DNA of 64,000 bases from contig CACVBU010000979.1 of NCBI GenBank assembly GCA_902728285.1, forward strand, positions 356,802 through 420,801, written 5' to 3'. Below are positions 41,061-52,546 of this stretch, piece after piece. The position numbers were made by a program, and so were the translations under genes. The notes under the pieces are model-generated. The model made no database searches and was not told the origin of the DNA. It was given only the letters and a program-made list of their open reading frames with translations. Source of the stretch: Clytia hemisphaerica. Lineage: Eukaryota > Cnidaria > Hydrozoa > Leptothecata > Clytiidae. Positions within the stretch are counted from its first letter, which is position 1; each line of letters starts with the position of its first letter.

Positions 41061-42195
41061 TCCTGTACTACTAGAACCATTGAGAATATTTTTAACAGGT
41101 GGTGCGGGCGTAGGAAAATCTCACTTAATTAAATGTATTTACAATTGTTTGTCAAAAGTCCTAGCATATAAAAGTGATGAGCTAGAAAAGCCACGTATTA
41201 TTAAATTGGCCCCAACTGGTATAGCAGCTATCAATATATCTGGCACCACAGTACACACAGGATTGAGTATTCCAGTTGGAAAATTCAGAAATATGGCTGA
41301 CAAACAAAGGACTGCCATTAGAAATAAATTACATCACGTAAAGTTGATAATAATTGATGAAATATCTATGATTTCGTCGCAACAGCTTTTGAACATCCAT
41401 ACAAGATTATGTGAAATTTTTGGTGTAAATGACAACACACCATTTGCAGGGAAAAGTATCATTGTTTGTGGAGACCTCTTTCAATTACCTCCAATTTTTC
41501 AAAGTCCAGTATTTTCAACTGAGGGACCTATTATTGGTGCATTCAAATTATGGCACCTATTCAAACTAGCTGAATTAGATGAGATTATGCGTCAAAAGGA
41601 TGACTCTGACTTCATTGATCTCTTGAACAATGTAAGAGTAGGTGAATTGAATAGTAATGATGAAAGTATGATTAAATCTAGACTGATAACACGAGAACAC
41701 CCTGATTATCCAATAGAATCATTGCATTTGTTTGCAGAAAATGCTTCAGTCCATCTTCACAATATTCAAAGATTAGATACTCTGCCCTCGGAAACAATAA
41801 ATGTAGAAGCTATGGACGTTTATCCAAGGGATTTTACTGAATCTCAAATCACCAAGGTTAAAAACCTGCCACTTAACGATACAGGTGGCTTATCAGTTCT
41901 ATTTGATTTGAAAATATGTGCAAGAGTAATGCTAATTAGTAATATTGATATAGAGGATAGGTTGATCAATGGTCAACTTGGAACCGTCACTGAGGTAAAA
42001 TTCAGAAACAATAAAGTAGAGCTAATTTATGTTAAACTAGACGATAAGACGGCTGGAATAAAAGCTCAAAGTAAAGACCAATATGCTAAGGCCACTGAAA
42101 CTGTTCCCATTGAAAAGAGTGAGGTAAATTTTCCCTTTGACAAAAAAAACCCCATACACTTCACCTATCATTTCTCGGACACAATTTCCTCTTAA
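41032..42195 (+). CDS. Helentron PIF1-type helicase, N-terminal part
   Basis: 387 codons, SF1B helicase motifs in order: Walker A GGAGVGKSH (about 41098-41124), motif Ia-like KLAPTGIAAINISGTTVH, Walker B IIIDEISM (41347-41370), and GDLFQLPPIF (about 41473). The helicase unwinds donor DNA during transposition. Motifs V and VI lie in the next frame; the break is at a run of eight A near 42141. No other internal stop. Confidence 0.85.
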   Translation: MYVQNSKSNNPVLLEPLRIFLTGGAGVGKSHLIKCIYNCLSKVLAYKSDELEKPRIIKLAPTGIAAINISGTTVHTGLSIPVGKFRNMADKQRTAIRNKLHHVKLIIIDEISMISSQQLLNIHTRLCEIFGVNDNTPFAGKSIIVCGDLFQLPPIFQSPVFSTEGPIIGAFKLWHLFKLAELDEIMRQKDDSDFIDLLNNVRVGELNSNDESMIKSRLITREHPDYPIESLHLFAENASVHLHNIQRLDTLPSETINVEAMDVYPRDFTESQITKVKNLPLNDTGGLSVLFDLKICARVMLISNIDIEDRLINGQLGTVTEVKFRNNKVELIYVKLDDKTAGIKAQSKDQYAKATETVPIEKSEVNFPFDKKNPIHFTYHFSDTISS

Positions 42196-43108
42196 GCTAG
42201 CTTATGCTTGTACAGTGCACAAAGTTCAAGGATTGACTTTGGATTCAGTAGTCGTTAGTTTTGACCTTGCAAGGCAAAGAAAGTTCAATGCTGGTCAAAT
42301 GTATGTTGCAATGAGCAGAGTGAAAAATTTAAATGGTTTGTACTTTACTGGTCAATATCGACGTAGTGCTTTTGTCTGTAGTGATAAAGTTAGTGAAGAA
42401 TACACACGATTGCGTCAGAACAAAGTTGAAAGAGTTGCAGATATTATGAGGTGCAGTTCTAATTTAAATGTTTGCCTATTGAATGTAAGATCTTTAAAAC
42501 GACATGCAGTTGATATTCAAAAGGACAGATTTTTGTATGAAAATGATTTGTTATGTCTGACAGAGACACAGATGAGTTATGAGCATTCTGAGGAAGACAA
42601 ACAAAGTATTCATGAAAAACTTCCTTATTATATTCTTAGTCATAATATTGACCAGCATAAATTCAACAGTGTTACTGTCTGTCATTCTCCTTCTTTTATT
42701 GACATTGATGAGTATGATCATTCATCATGCTTTTCTCTTGTAAAATTTAGAAAAGCTGAATTTACTGAAAAGGGATTTTGTGTTTTGGTTCTCTATAAAA
42801 GTTCAAGAATTCAACGTGATGTGTTCTGTTACAATCTTGCTCAATTTATTGAAAGATACACAATTGATATCATTTTAGGAGACTTCAACATGGACGGCTT
42901 TGAAATGGAGCATGATCAATTGTTGGCTGACATTCTCCAAGATTATGATTTAGTTCCGAACTTTCCAACACATATCGATGGGAAAATGCTTGATCAAATT
43001 TGGACACATAAGGAATTGGTGCACGAGTATGGTATTGAAGTTATTCGTAAATGTGTGAACTTATCCGATCATGATGGAATCAAATTATCGCTGACTTTGC
43101 TAGCTTAG
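42137..43108 (+). CDS. Helentron helicase C-terminus and AP-type endonuclease
   Basis: The reading begins coherently at SRTQFPLKLAYACTVHKVQG (about 42165), with helicase motifs V/VI (YACTVHKVQGLTLD, YVAMSRVKNL). From about 42460 an endonuclease/exonuclease/phosphatase fold follows: LNVRSLKRHAVDI, LLCLTETQ (catalytic Glu), GDFNMDGF (42878-42901) and SDHDGIKLSL (SDH at 43064-43072). This nuclease is related to those of CR1/RTE-type LINEs and is the hallmark of Helentrons. The stop is at 43106-43108, shortly before the presumed element end. Confidence 0.85.
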   Translation: MTKKTPYTSPIISRTQFPLKLAYACTVHKVQGLTLDSVVVSFDLARQRKFNAGQMYVAMSRVKNLNGLYFTGQYRRSAFVCSDKVSEEYTRLRQNKVERVADIMRCSSNLNVCLLNVRSLKRHAVDIQKDRFLYENDLLCLTETQMSYEHSEEDKQSIHEKLPYYILSHNIDQHKFNSVTVCHSPSFIDIDEYDHSSCFSLVKFRKAEFTEKGFCVLVLYKSSRIQRDVFCYNLAQFIERYTIDIILGDFNMDGFEMEHDQLLADILQDYDLVPNFPTHIDGKMLDQIWTHKELVHEYGIEVIRKCVNLSDHDGIKLSLTLLA

Positions 43109-43127
43109 AATACCCGTCAGAGGCGAT

Positions 43128-43138
43128 TCCCGGCGGGA
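43128..43138. repeat. Short palindrome at the presumed Helentron right end
   Basis: TCCCGGCGGGA is palindromic around its central base. TCCCGACGGGA, the same design, occurs at 53070-53080, and a related CCCGGTGGG is near 19016. A short terminal hairpin is usual near Helitron-type 3' ends; assignment is inference. Confidence 0.35.
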
Positions 43139-46004
43139 CGAGGGGGGGGGGTTGGAAACTGGGGTGGTGGATGATCTCAACTTTCTGATGATTAGTTTTG
43201 AGTGGTCAAAAGATACATTTGCTTATGTTGTCATAGGTGCTTCTTTATGAACAGTTTGAATTGATCAAAGGAAATTTTTTGTGATAGACTGAGTAAACCA
43301 GGAATACTCTTTAAAGCAATGATGTTATCGAAAATCTGTTAATATGATATCAGTACATGTTTGATTCTGGATAAAATTAACTTTGTAATTAAGGATTGAA
43401 GCTTAACTCTGTTGGAAATATGCAATTAAGGTCATCCCACCACCCCGTCCATTCTTATGTAAGTTTTCTGACGTTTAAAGACTATTCTTAAAAGACATTT
43501 CTGCATTAACCAAAAGGAGGGCTCTGTTGAGTTTGACATTTGCAGATGAAGTTGGGGAGGGTCTGAGAAATGGGTCAAATATGTGTGAGTGTCTTTTATG
43601 GATGGTCTATGGTAGAAAAAATCTATAGACAAAGGACAATTAGTTTAAAGATGCCTTTCATTAATTCATTTTTGATTACTATCTCGTCAGGAAACTTACA
43701 TACCTATGGGTATGGCATTTAATGTATCATTTTATTTATTGTATTATTTATTCCTATTTTTTATATTATTTATTCCTATTTTTTATATTTATCATTTTTC
43801 TTCTGTTTTTCATAATTATTAGATTTTTTGAAATTATTTTATTCAGAACAAAGTAATATTTCTACCATTTTTTAATAGGCTTTTGTTAATTGTTTTATTA
43901 TTTTCTTGTACTCTTTTTGTTATTCATTTGCCTACTCAAAAATCAAAAAGACTGTCACAGAGTTAAAAAATAGACGATATGGAAAAATATGGAATGAAAA
44001 AATATGGAAGTACATTGCAAGTGAATTGATTCATCTATATATGTATGCATTTTGGTTGATATTATAAGGATAATTATTGAAACGTTGAATAGTGGTATAA
44101 GTGGATATATATTTCTATTTTGGAATTGATGTAATCGCTTATCCTAATGCAGCTTGAATTCATTGAATCTCAAAATATCCTAAATCGTCGTCATTTTCAG
44201 TCTTTATTAACAAAGAGTCGAATGGTTTCGAAAATTTTCATTACAATCACCAACATTCGATACAATCGCCAACATCGATACTGCAAAATATGCGCTTAAA
44301 GTCATTGTACCATATCATCGTTTCATCCGATTTCCACAATATGCTGTATTTGCTCATTGGAAACATAAAATTTTATGATTTTCAGCATTTCTATAGCAAA
44401 TCAACTGTCGCGCTCAGCCACCAACCGACCATTGATAATACAAAAATAACAATTCTTATCGCGATTTCCATGATTCCACTGTGACTTCTTCGACGTACGT
44501 ATCCTGACTTGACCTCAATTTTCGAAATGTCTGGTGATTTGTTCCTGTTGGATAAAAAAACGTTTTGGTATGTACACTTTGTATGGTTTGATTACTCGAA
44601 ATGTGACATTTATGTAAACGAAACACTGAAAACTAATTTTTATTATTTTGGAAGCCGGAAATCCACCGGATGTGAAAAAAAGCCAAATTTGCACAATACT
44701 TGTAAATTTGTAAATTGCTAGCTATTTTCTATGAGCTATGTACTATCGAACTTTTGGAATTACGAATACTTGGAAATATAATTTTTAGATTCATGAAATC
44801 CAAACTCAAGTTTTTGCCCCTGTACCAACCTGTATTTCCCCTGTTCATTAAAAAACGAAAGCACATTTTCGGCCAGAATGAAAGAAAACTTTTCTACGAA
44901 TTGCTTGGAATCTCGAATCTTGTCTTTTCAAGTTCAAAATATTGGATATTTTCGACCAGAAATGATGTAAAATTTTACCTTGCCTTTCGTTCTAAACTCA
45001 CTCAAAATAGGTTTATCTTATTAATTTTCCGCATTCCTCGTCAAGTTTTAATTGTGAGCCCATTGTTCTCCAAGGATTTCAATGTTCTTTTCTTCTTCGT
45101 CTTATTTAAAGCGAAATTTTCGACTTCTAGTCGTCTTGTTTATGTTACTATAGGACGCCATGTCTGGCACCATGGGGGTACCATCAGTAAACAATGTATA
45201 TTCTGGGATTTGAATATGCCGGGAACGGGGTTTCAAGATTTTTAAGATATTTAAGATATTGTCTTTTCCAGGCCTTGTATACATTATTGATGGATGGTCG
45301 GTCGCTATCAGTAAACATAAAAGCTAATAATACACTGGGAACGAGGTTGAATCTTTCTGCGAGTTCTAACAAAATTTTAACACCGTGGCCAGATGTTGAA
45401 TGTTGTCGAGGGAAAATTCTTGAAGGTATGAAGATATCTTCTCGGGACATCCCATTATTCAATAAATTCGTGAAAAAGCTGGAATTTTCATGCACTGTTT
45501 GCTGTTTGCCAAAAATAACTTTTACCATCTAAAAATCTGGAAAGGAAAGAAGTGATTTTAAAAGCTCTGTCTGTCTGTCTGTTATTTTCTTACATCATAT
45601 ATGGTTACATTTTGTTACATCGCTTCCTTCCATATATAGAAACGACACACAATGAACTATGTAGTAACACGTCCGTAACCAAAAAATAACTTTCCCTTCA
45701 AAAAAGTAAAGAGTGTTCCAAAAATGCTGGAAGTTTTGTCTGTCTTAGACATGTTTTGTAGTAAAACGTTCATATGTTAAAAGAAACCAAGAAAAAAAGC
45801 TTTTTCCTCTAACTGCCCTAACTGACAAAATGTTCGATTCTTTCTTGGATATCATCTTGCAGTAGCACTAAATAACCCAAACCCTAATTCCGTCTAAAAA
45901 GAAGGAAGTGGTTGAGAACGTGGAATGCTTTTTCTGTCTTTTCTGCTAGTACACCCAGCAGTTGCAAAACATTCATTCCAACGTTATACGGATGTTTGTC
46001 GCGT
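43139..46004. other. Gene-less stretch after the Helentron
   Basis: Starts with a run of ten G. The overlapping ORFs around 44500-45530 on both strands (the longest are 176 codons at 44715 and 114 codons at 45184 minus) show no recognisable domain, no clear splice sites and mutual overlap, so no gene is called. Confidence 0.35.
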
Positions 46005-46093
46005 TAAGGCCGGTGTAAATGCGTCCAACATTTCATCCAACATTAGAAATTTCGATGCTGAATGAAATGTTGGATGCATTTGCGCTGGCCTTT
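46005..46093. mobile_element. 89-bp hairpin (mini-MITE)
   Basis: AAGGCCGGTGTAAATGCGTC with CAACATTTCAT on the left pairs almost completely with the right half (ATGAAATGTTGGATGCATTT, GCGCTGGCCT). Small loop. Most likely a minimal MITE; a small-RNA precursor is possible but unsupported. Confidence 0.6.
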
Positions 46094-47007
46094 CAGTAGG
46101 TTCGTCTTGCAATTCCTGCATTAATAACACGCATGCGTAATTTGTCGTTCTTTTAGGCCACATGTAGTTAATTCCCGTGATAAACAAAGAGGAATGAATC
46201 TGTAGGGGTTATACGGTCACTTTCGGTCGGAGTTGTGGACGGCGAAAATATGAAATTTGTCGTTTTTCTTTGTCGTTCTTTATGAAATTTGTCGTTATTT
46301 TTGTCTATTTATAGTAATGCAGAATTTGTTAGATAGAGCCCCTTTTTAGATAGATGGACGTTCTATTGATGTTTGCCTGTAAATGACACGAAAGTTGTTT
46401 CCCTTCTTTTATGTTTATTTGTTTGTGTTAGCATTGGTTTCACTTCTATTATTGAGTTTAAGCAATAATCTCTACCGTACTTTCCCCTCTCAAGTCGTGT
46501 CAATTTCTTTGGCTTGTTGTGAGTTACGTATAAGAACAGTGGAAAAATAAGAACTTGTTTATTCTAAAACCCACATTAGGATTAAGGCTAGAAATTTCGG
46601 GGGTCGATGATAAAATCATTTTGCTAATTACTGCTACTAGCAGTAGACTCTACAGCTGATTGGTTGCAATAGTCACGGGTTCTCTGATTTCAACCAATCA
46701 TCAGCTGTTAGTCGATTCTTATCATGATTAAGTATAAACTAAGAACGTTAAAGCTAGAACATTTTAAAATCAGATGTCAATACCTGTGTGAAATAAGCTT
46801 CTCCAAAGTTAAGGAAAACTTTCTTATAAAGAATTTGTTAGTAGGAAACATATGATAATTGTTCATGTCCCTCACGGATTTCCAAAATCCTCTCAAATTA
46901 CGACATTTAAGCATCATTTTTTTTATTTGGGAACTTTAAAAATAATTCTATAGATTTTATTAAACATTTTTTTGCACGCAAATACCTCTGCTCGAAACAT
47001 TCATTGC

Positions 47008-47142
47008 TATATAAGGTCGAATTTTTTATTATTGGTCATACACTAACTAACGTGGACACTTCCAACTCGGTACAGCTCAGTAGAGAAGACTACGAAGCAA
47101 CAGTCATCGTGAAGAATTTGTTCAAATTTCCTTACAAGAAAT
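47008..47142 (+). promoter_or_regulatory. Putative TATA promoter and first exon
   Basis: TATATAAG at 47008-47015 is followed about 28-32 bp later by an initiator-like TTGGTCATACAC and about 100 bp later by a perfect donor, GAAAT|GTAAGT (donor GT at 47143). The stretch between is open in one frame (SREDYEATVIVKNLFKFPYK). It may be a 5' exon of a gene further along; whether it belongs to the NUDT9-like gene cannot be told. Confidence 0.3.
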
Positions 47143-48732
47143 GTAAGTTTTACTTCTTTATCTTCTTCTTGTCCTTTCAACTCATCTTCATGTTCCATTT
47201 TCAAATTTAGATCGATCCCATTATTACATTTTGAGTGAAAAATAAGCGAAAACTTTGAGCCCAATTTTGGTGAGCCATTACTCAAAATTGATCTAAGAGA
47301 AACCAGGTTTCAGTTTTTTTTTATTTTCAAACTTTATTGTCTGGTACACAAACATGGCCCATGCAGTATACTTTTCATCTTCATTTTTAACTAAACACTT
47401 GATTAAACTGTCTTAGTGAACCAGTGATGCCTTGGTAGTGATGCGAGTCGGCGGACTAAATTTTTGTAGAAAAGTTACTTTTAGAGAGACAAAGTCGGGG
47501 AGTGACGATTTTCGAAAGGGAAAAGCCTAAGGTCAAAAACCTTACTGTTCGCATATATAGGCAGGGCAGAAAGTCGGCCGTCTAAACTAGAGCTAACCAG
47601 TACGTTCTTTTCTATAAGTACGCCCCCCCCCCGGTCTGAGGCGACCAATTCAGAAATTTGATTTAGCTCAAAGAAACCAGACCTTTTTTCAGTTTCTCTT
47701 TCATTTTCACTTTTTAAAAAGCATAGTTGATAAACGGTTTGTTTACTTCATACAAAAGTATGTTCAGTATACTGTTTTCGACGTAAACAATTTTTCGCGA
47801 TCTCTGCTTACGCGCTTTTTTCGTTCATTTTACGATGATTTTTTTTACTACGTTTCCTTTTTGAAAATGTGGAATACTTATGGATATTCAAATGCTGTTG
47901 TATTGTAATTTTTCTTGAATGTTCCTTGTTTTGGTTAATTGAAGTAAAATTTTAATTTTTTTCCTTCGTGCATCGATTTGTTTTATTCTAAGGCAATCTG
48001 GGATTAATTGTTAGATACACGCTTTTTCTTTTATAAGAATACACATTATAAGAATGTCCATGATGAAAATGGCCAAAAAAAAAAAAAAAAAGAATATCAC
48101 CATCATGGAACTTTGCTAATCAAGCTAAGAATGCCATTTTTAGAGCATTTTCAATTACAAATTATCAATTATCCCCAAGTTAGGCTCACTCCTTTTACAA
48201 AAGTGCCATTTTATGCTTGAGACGTGTAATGACTAAAATGTTAAATCTAGTCTGAATTAGGATCATAACCTAAGAATACTGTAAGAATATATTTTAGGAT
48301 GATTTTCCCAAAAAAGTAAAGAATATCCATGATGAAATGGATCGTTTTGCGTTATGTTGAAGAAACAAATTTCTCATATTGTGAGAATGTGATTGGCTTT
48401 AGAAGGAGGAGGAAATTCTAAACGAGAGGGTTTCACATTTGATAGTAAATACAGCGTCAGTACACTAGCTGAAGTTATCTCTAGGTTCATTATATAATCC
48501 CCACCAAAGCCTGCTATTGGAAGATCCTGCTTCATAATTTACAGACCAGCCAATCATAGTTCGCCTCCGTAAAATGTTTTGACATGGCATGTTCTGATAT
48601 TTTCCCTCAGGCTGTGCTTAAAGGGCCTACTGTTAACAAATTAAATTACTTTAAATTAGAATCGCAGCTCTATCTTCGTTTTAACTGAGAAATCATTTTT
48701 GACAGTCAAATACTGTATGTAACTTTGAAAAT

Positions 48733-48740
48733 TATATAAA
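48733..48740 (+). promoter_or_regulatory. TATA box before the small secreted-peptide ORF
   Basis: TATATAAA ends 32 bp before the ATG at 48773, so a start site 25-30 bp downstream would give a very short leader. Confidence 0.35.
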
Positions 48741-48772
48741 GCTGTAGAATGTGGGTTTGTCACTTTAAAAAG

Positions 48773-48901
48773 ATGAGGCTGTGTTACTTAATACTCTTGT
48801 GTGTATGTTTATCTTTCAAATTCTGGCAACGGTTCAAAATCAAGAAAATATTCGACGTTAAGTTAAAGAAAATGCTTAAATTTGAAGTACTTAAAGGCTA
48901 G
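48773..48901 (+). CDS. Candidate 42-residue cationic secreted peptide
   Basis: ATG at 48773, TAG at 48899-48901. Residues 1-16 (MRLCYLILLCVCLSFK) look like a signal peptide: short basic start, hydrophobic core with Leu/Cys/Ile. The remainder, about 25 residues, has eight Lys and one Arg against one Asp and one Glu, with Phe/Ile/Leu/Val spaced to allow an amphipathic helix; no Cys. That profile resembles linear cationic host-defence peptides, but no family is recognised. Too short for most gene finders. A good TATA box lies upstream. Chance ORF in AT-rich DNA remains possible. Confidence 0.25.
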   Translation: MRLCYLILLCVCLSFKFWQRFKIKKIFDVKLKKMLKFEVLKG

Positions 48902-49570
48902 TTACCGTTTGTTGTTGTTTCGTTTTTGCGAAACAAAACTACGTACTTTGGACATTCATTTCTAGGCTTTCATATCATTAGATATTTATCTGGATACTTA
49001 AAGTTATGACGATATGTTTCGTTGAATAGGCAGGGATGCTCTGTTCGTTATTACACCCCTGTCTCAGTGCCCTGGTGGAACTTTTCCCACAGTCTGGATA
49101 AAATTTCTATAGAAATTCTATTGTTTCTAAAAAGTCCAGTGTTCTGAATTTCAAATGGGGTTGAAATCAAAGTCGATTTCCCAGCCAGGCTAAAATAATT
49201 ATTCATTTTTCACATCGGTTCTGTGACACTGTGTCTTATTGTTTGTTGTTGAAACAGTTCTGAAGCTTGGAGACAAAAACTTTTTGTACATTATTGGAAC
49301 ACTGGAGGTACTTATTTCGACAAGGTTGTGAATATCAAGCCTTACTGTAGCGGCGCGGTAGGCTTTTGAGGGGACTGGAAATGAATTTCAAAAGAAAGTA
49401 AATCATGAATCCTTATCAAGGACACACAATTGGAAAGATAATCGCGGGTAAAAATGTTAAAGAATAAACTTGATAGAGTTGTATTTTAAAATGATTAAAA
49501 TTGCAGATGATTAAATTTTTTTAGAATTTCAAACTACAGAAAAAACTTTTTCGTGGAAAATCTTATATAT

Positions 49571-49812
49571 ACTAGCAAACTAAGTCTGTTAATTAATCAG
49601 AGAGATTAATGTCAGAGGGCGGGAACATAAAGGCGGCGGGCGTTTTTTAGAATAGGAGCTGCGTAGGAGAACGAGCAAAAGTATGTGAGAGGCTGCTGAT
49701 TAACAGCTTTCAACCCTTGCCACCGACAAAATTTCTTCCTACGCTTACCTAACTCCCACGATCACTTTCACCGCGTGATACCGTTCCAGCCCGACTGGCG
49801 TGCCGGTCTAGT
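49571..49812. repeat. Dispersed repeat, copy 2
   Basis: Same family and orientation as 26558-26759, about 40 bp longer, with extra sequence near both ends (AGAGAGATTAATGTC; GATACCGTTCCAGCCCGACT). Ends ACTAGCAAACTA and GTGCCGGTCTAGT. Central part nearly identical between copies. Confidence 0.75.
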
Positions 49813-52513
49813 AAAATCTGAATTGAAATTTACGTAAAAGAAATGAATTTATTGGACTTTGAACCCCACTGAAAGCACAAAGATAACAATAAGTATTCTT
49901 TCACATATATCTTTACATCATTTGCTTGTCTTTTTGTCGTTTGAAATAGATTGTATTCTTTCTATTAAATTTATTGGAGCAAACCTGCTGTGAACCTAAT
50001 CGTTCTTTATTCGTTTTTTCCTATTGTTTTTTAGCTTTTTATTAGAACACGTTTTTTGGTGAACAAAAGAGAATTCTGTTCTGTGAAAATTTTCAAGATA
50101 TATCGAGTGAAAAGTTTCTTCTTTTATGTATTCTTCCTCTTTTTCCTTTCTGCTTTTTATGTGTGAAGAATATATATTTTATCCATAAGAACGTTATTTT
50201 TAAGTTTTTTTAATAGAAATCATTACAAGTTTGATCGTTTTTTACCTTTTGGTTCGAAAGGTAAAACTTTTACGACTTTTACATTAAATAAGTATGTCGT
50301 GTATTATTCAATTCAGAGAATGAACAAGTTTTTATAAAGAACCTCACGTCAGTTTCGAACTATCCAAATATTCTTATAAAAGATTTTTTAGTTGGATCCT
50401 ACAAAATAAAAAGGATATTGAAGCAATGTAATACATGAGAACAATGAGTCTGTGTTTAATGGAATGGACTCAGATACTATTCATTCAATTCTCTCTCTAC
50501 ATCTATTTTATTTATTTCATTCACACCCGTTCAAACTATACTTGCTATAGCGCGCTTTTTTTCGTGGTGGTTTTTTTCAGAAGAGCAGCTGCATGAATTT
50601 ATAATATTACGCTTAGTTTTTATTGGATTGAGCGAGATTTCTTGAGTTTGCTTTCTGGGGTTGGGAGTACTTTTGCTGGCTCTGACTAGACGATGGTTTA
50701 CGATAGGATTTTTCTTTTTCGTTGGTGTGTGTTAGATCCAGATGATATTTATATTGAGAATGTGGGATTACGCACTGTTACACATGAAAATCTCGAAGAT
50801 TTCAAAATAACAAATAAACTAAATGAATGAAATTGTTGGGTAAACATGTTCAAGTATTCGGAAATGAATACAAATATACTTTTTATAAAAGTAACTTTTA
50901 TTGAAAGCAGTATTGTTTTTATAAAGAAATAAACATTATGTTACTTTCTAAAAATATATATTTTTACTCGTTATCCTAATACTTGACCACGTTAACCAAA
51001 AGAAGAAATAATTTTGAATTGAAGTGTATATGCTTCTGTTTTTAGAAAGCGATAAAATTAAAGATTTTACAATACAGAATCTAGACTAGCTTTAAATCAG
51101 AGAAAGATGGTTCCGACGTAGATGAAGACGTGTAAATTTGATCTACCTTTTGCTTCTTTTCGACAAGTATTTGTAAACTTGATAAACTTCAACTCATTGA
51201 TCAAATCAACGAGGATTCTCAATTCTTTTATAAGAACACAAAATGTATTTTCAGTCATATTTCGGTTCAGACAATCTCTAGACACTCCAAACTGCATTGC
51301 TGGATTGATGTTTATGTAGGCCTCTCTGTTTGTTAATATTTACAAGTCTTTTTATTGTGAAATAGATTTCAGCGAACGGTTATGAGGATTCTTTTTACGA
51401 ATACCAGTAAATTTTTCTTGAGAGCTTTAAAACACGAGATTTTTTCAAGGGTGTTCTTTCTAGCAACCACAGAGATATAGAAAAATGTTTTAAGCTTTGA
51501 GTTTGCACATGAAGTTGATGAATAAAATTTGAAGTCTTTATGTTGTTTTTATGAGTAGTAAGCGGTATGAATTATAGATCAGAGAATGTTCAGATTACAT
51601 ATAGAGCGAAAGGGGGCGTTTATCATTTTACAGTTTATCGACATCACATATTTGATTTGATGTCTGAAAAACCTTCTGTGTTTGTAATTTGGGTGAATGA
51701 AACAAAGTCTTTCATGTGATTTTTTGGGAGAGAGAACTACTGAATATTTTCTTTTTGTGACTGTTGAGTGGTTTATATGGTTTGTTATGTGGATGTTTTA
51801 TGGGACAGCTTGATTGGAAATATTCTTGTAATCGTGTTAAGATGATTGAGGGTAGTATTTTATTGTAAATGTCATGATAATACTTTTTTAACAACAGCTC
51901 TTATAGAACGCACGATTTCTTGGAAATTTGTTTCAGATGGTATAAAATTGAACTCTGTAAACTTTGTTGTTTTAAATTACGTTTTTTGGATCTGTGCTTT
52001 CAATCTCGACTGAAGAGTTCGGACCTTATATTGAGAACATAAAATAGTCAGACAACGCTTGTAGGTTTTCCGTCGTACATAACCATCGAATTGAGGTTTT
52101 AATGCAAGCTGCCGAGTTGCTTTTTCTATCGTTCGCTAGCAACTAGCATTCAAGCTACCCTCAAGATAGTTCTATGTATACGAGTTTTTGTTTGGATGTC
52201 TTACTTTTTGCTTGAAGGCACACGACCCGGTAGACCTTGTTCACACTCGGCAGAAATTGAATTGAATCTTCAATGGGGATAGAAACTTTGAAAATTCACA
52301 TGATTAACTGGTCACTGGTATAGATATCTTGACTTAACTTTTCTGATTTCTACATAATAAACTAGTCACTGAGACAGGGGTGTCTGAACTTGGTTTCATC
52401 ACACAGTATTTACATATGTTCAGCATTCCTATTGTCCCTTCTGGCCATTTTTATCCAAGAAATTTAGAATCGTATCATTTGAAATAACTGACAATCATTC
52501 GGTTTCCCTCGTT

Positions 52514-52546
<33 letters not shown>
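52514..52546 (+). repeat. (GTT)n microsatellite
   Basis: About ten uninterrupted GTT units. Confidence 0.9.

Larger units (their letters stand above)
36330..43138 (+). mobile_element. Helentron (Helitron-like element with endonuclease)
   Basis: Co-linear modules on one strand: minisatellite and TATA box, leader with 2A motif, cysteine protease, DUF6570-like zinc region, HUH Rep, PIF1-type helicase and AP-type endonuclease. A C-terminal endonuclease distinguishes Helentrons from canonical Helitrons, and 5' minisatellites are described for Helentrons and their non-autonomous HINE relatives (family knowledge). Exact ends are not determined: the left limit is set before the minisatellite, the right one at a TCCCGGCGGGA palindrome. 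Coding is split by five frame changes and no other stops. Confidence 0.85.

Noticed and set aside
44715-45532. Cluster of ORFs of 112-176 codons on both strands
   Set aside because: They overlap one another in opposite directions, have no recognisable motifs and lack convincing splice sites.
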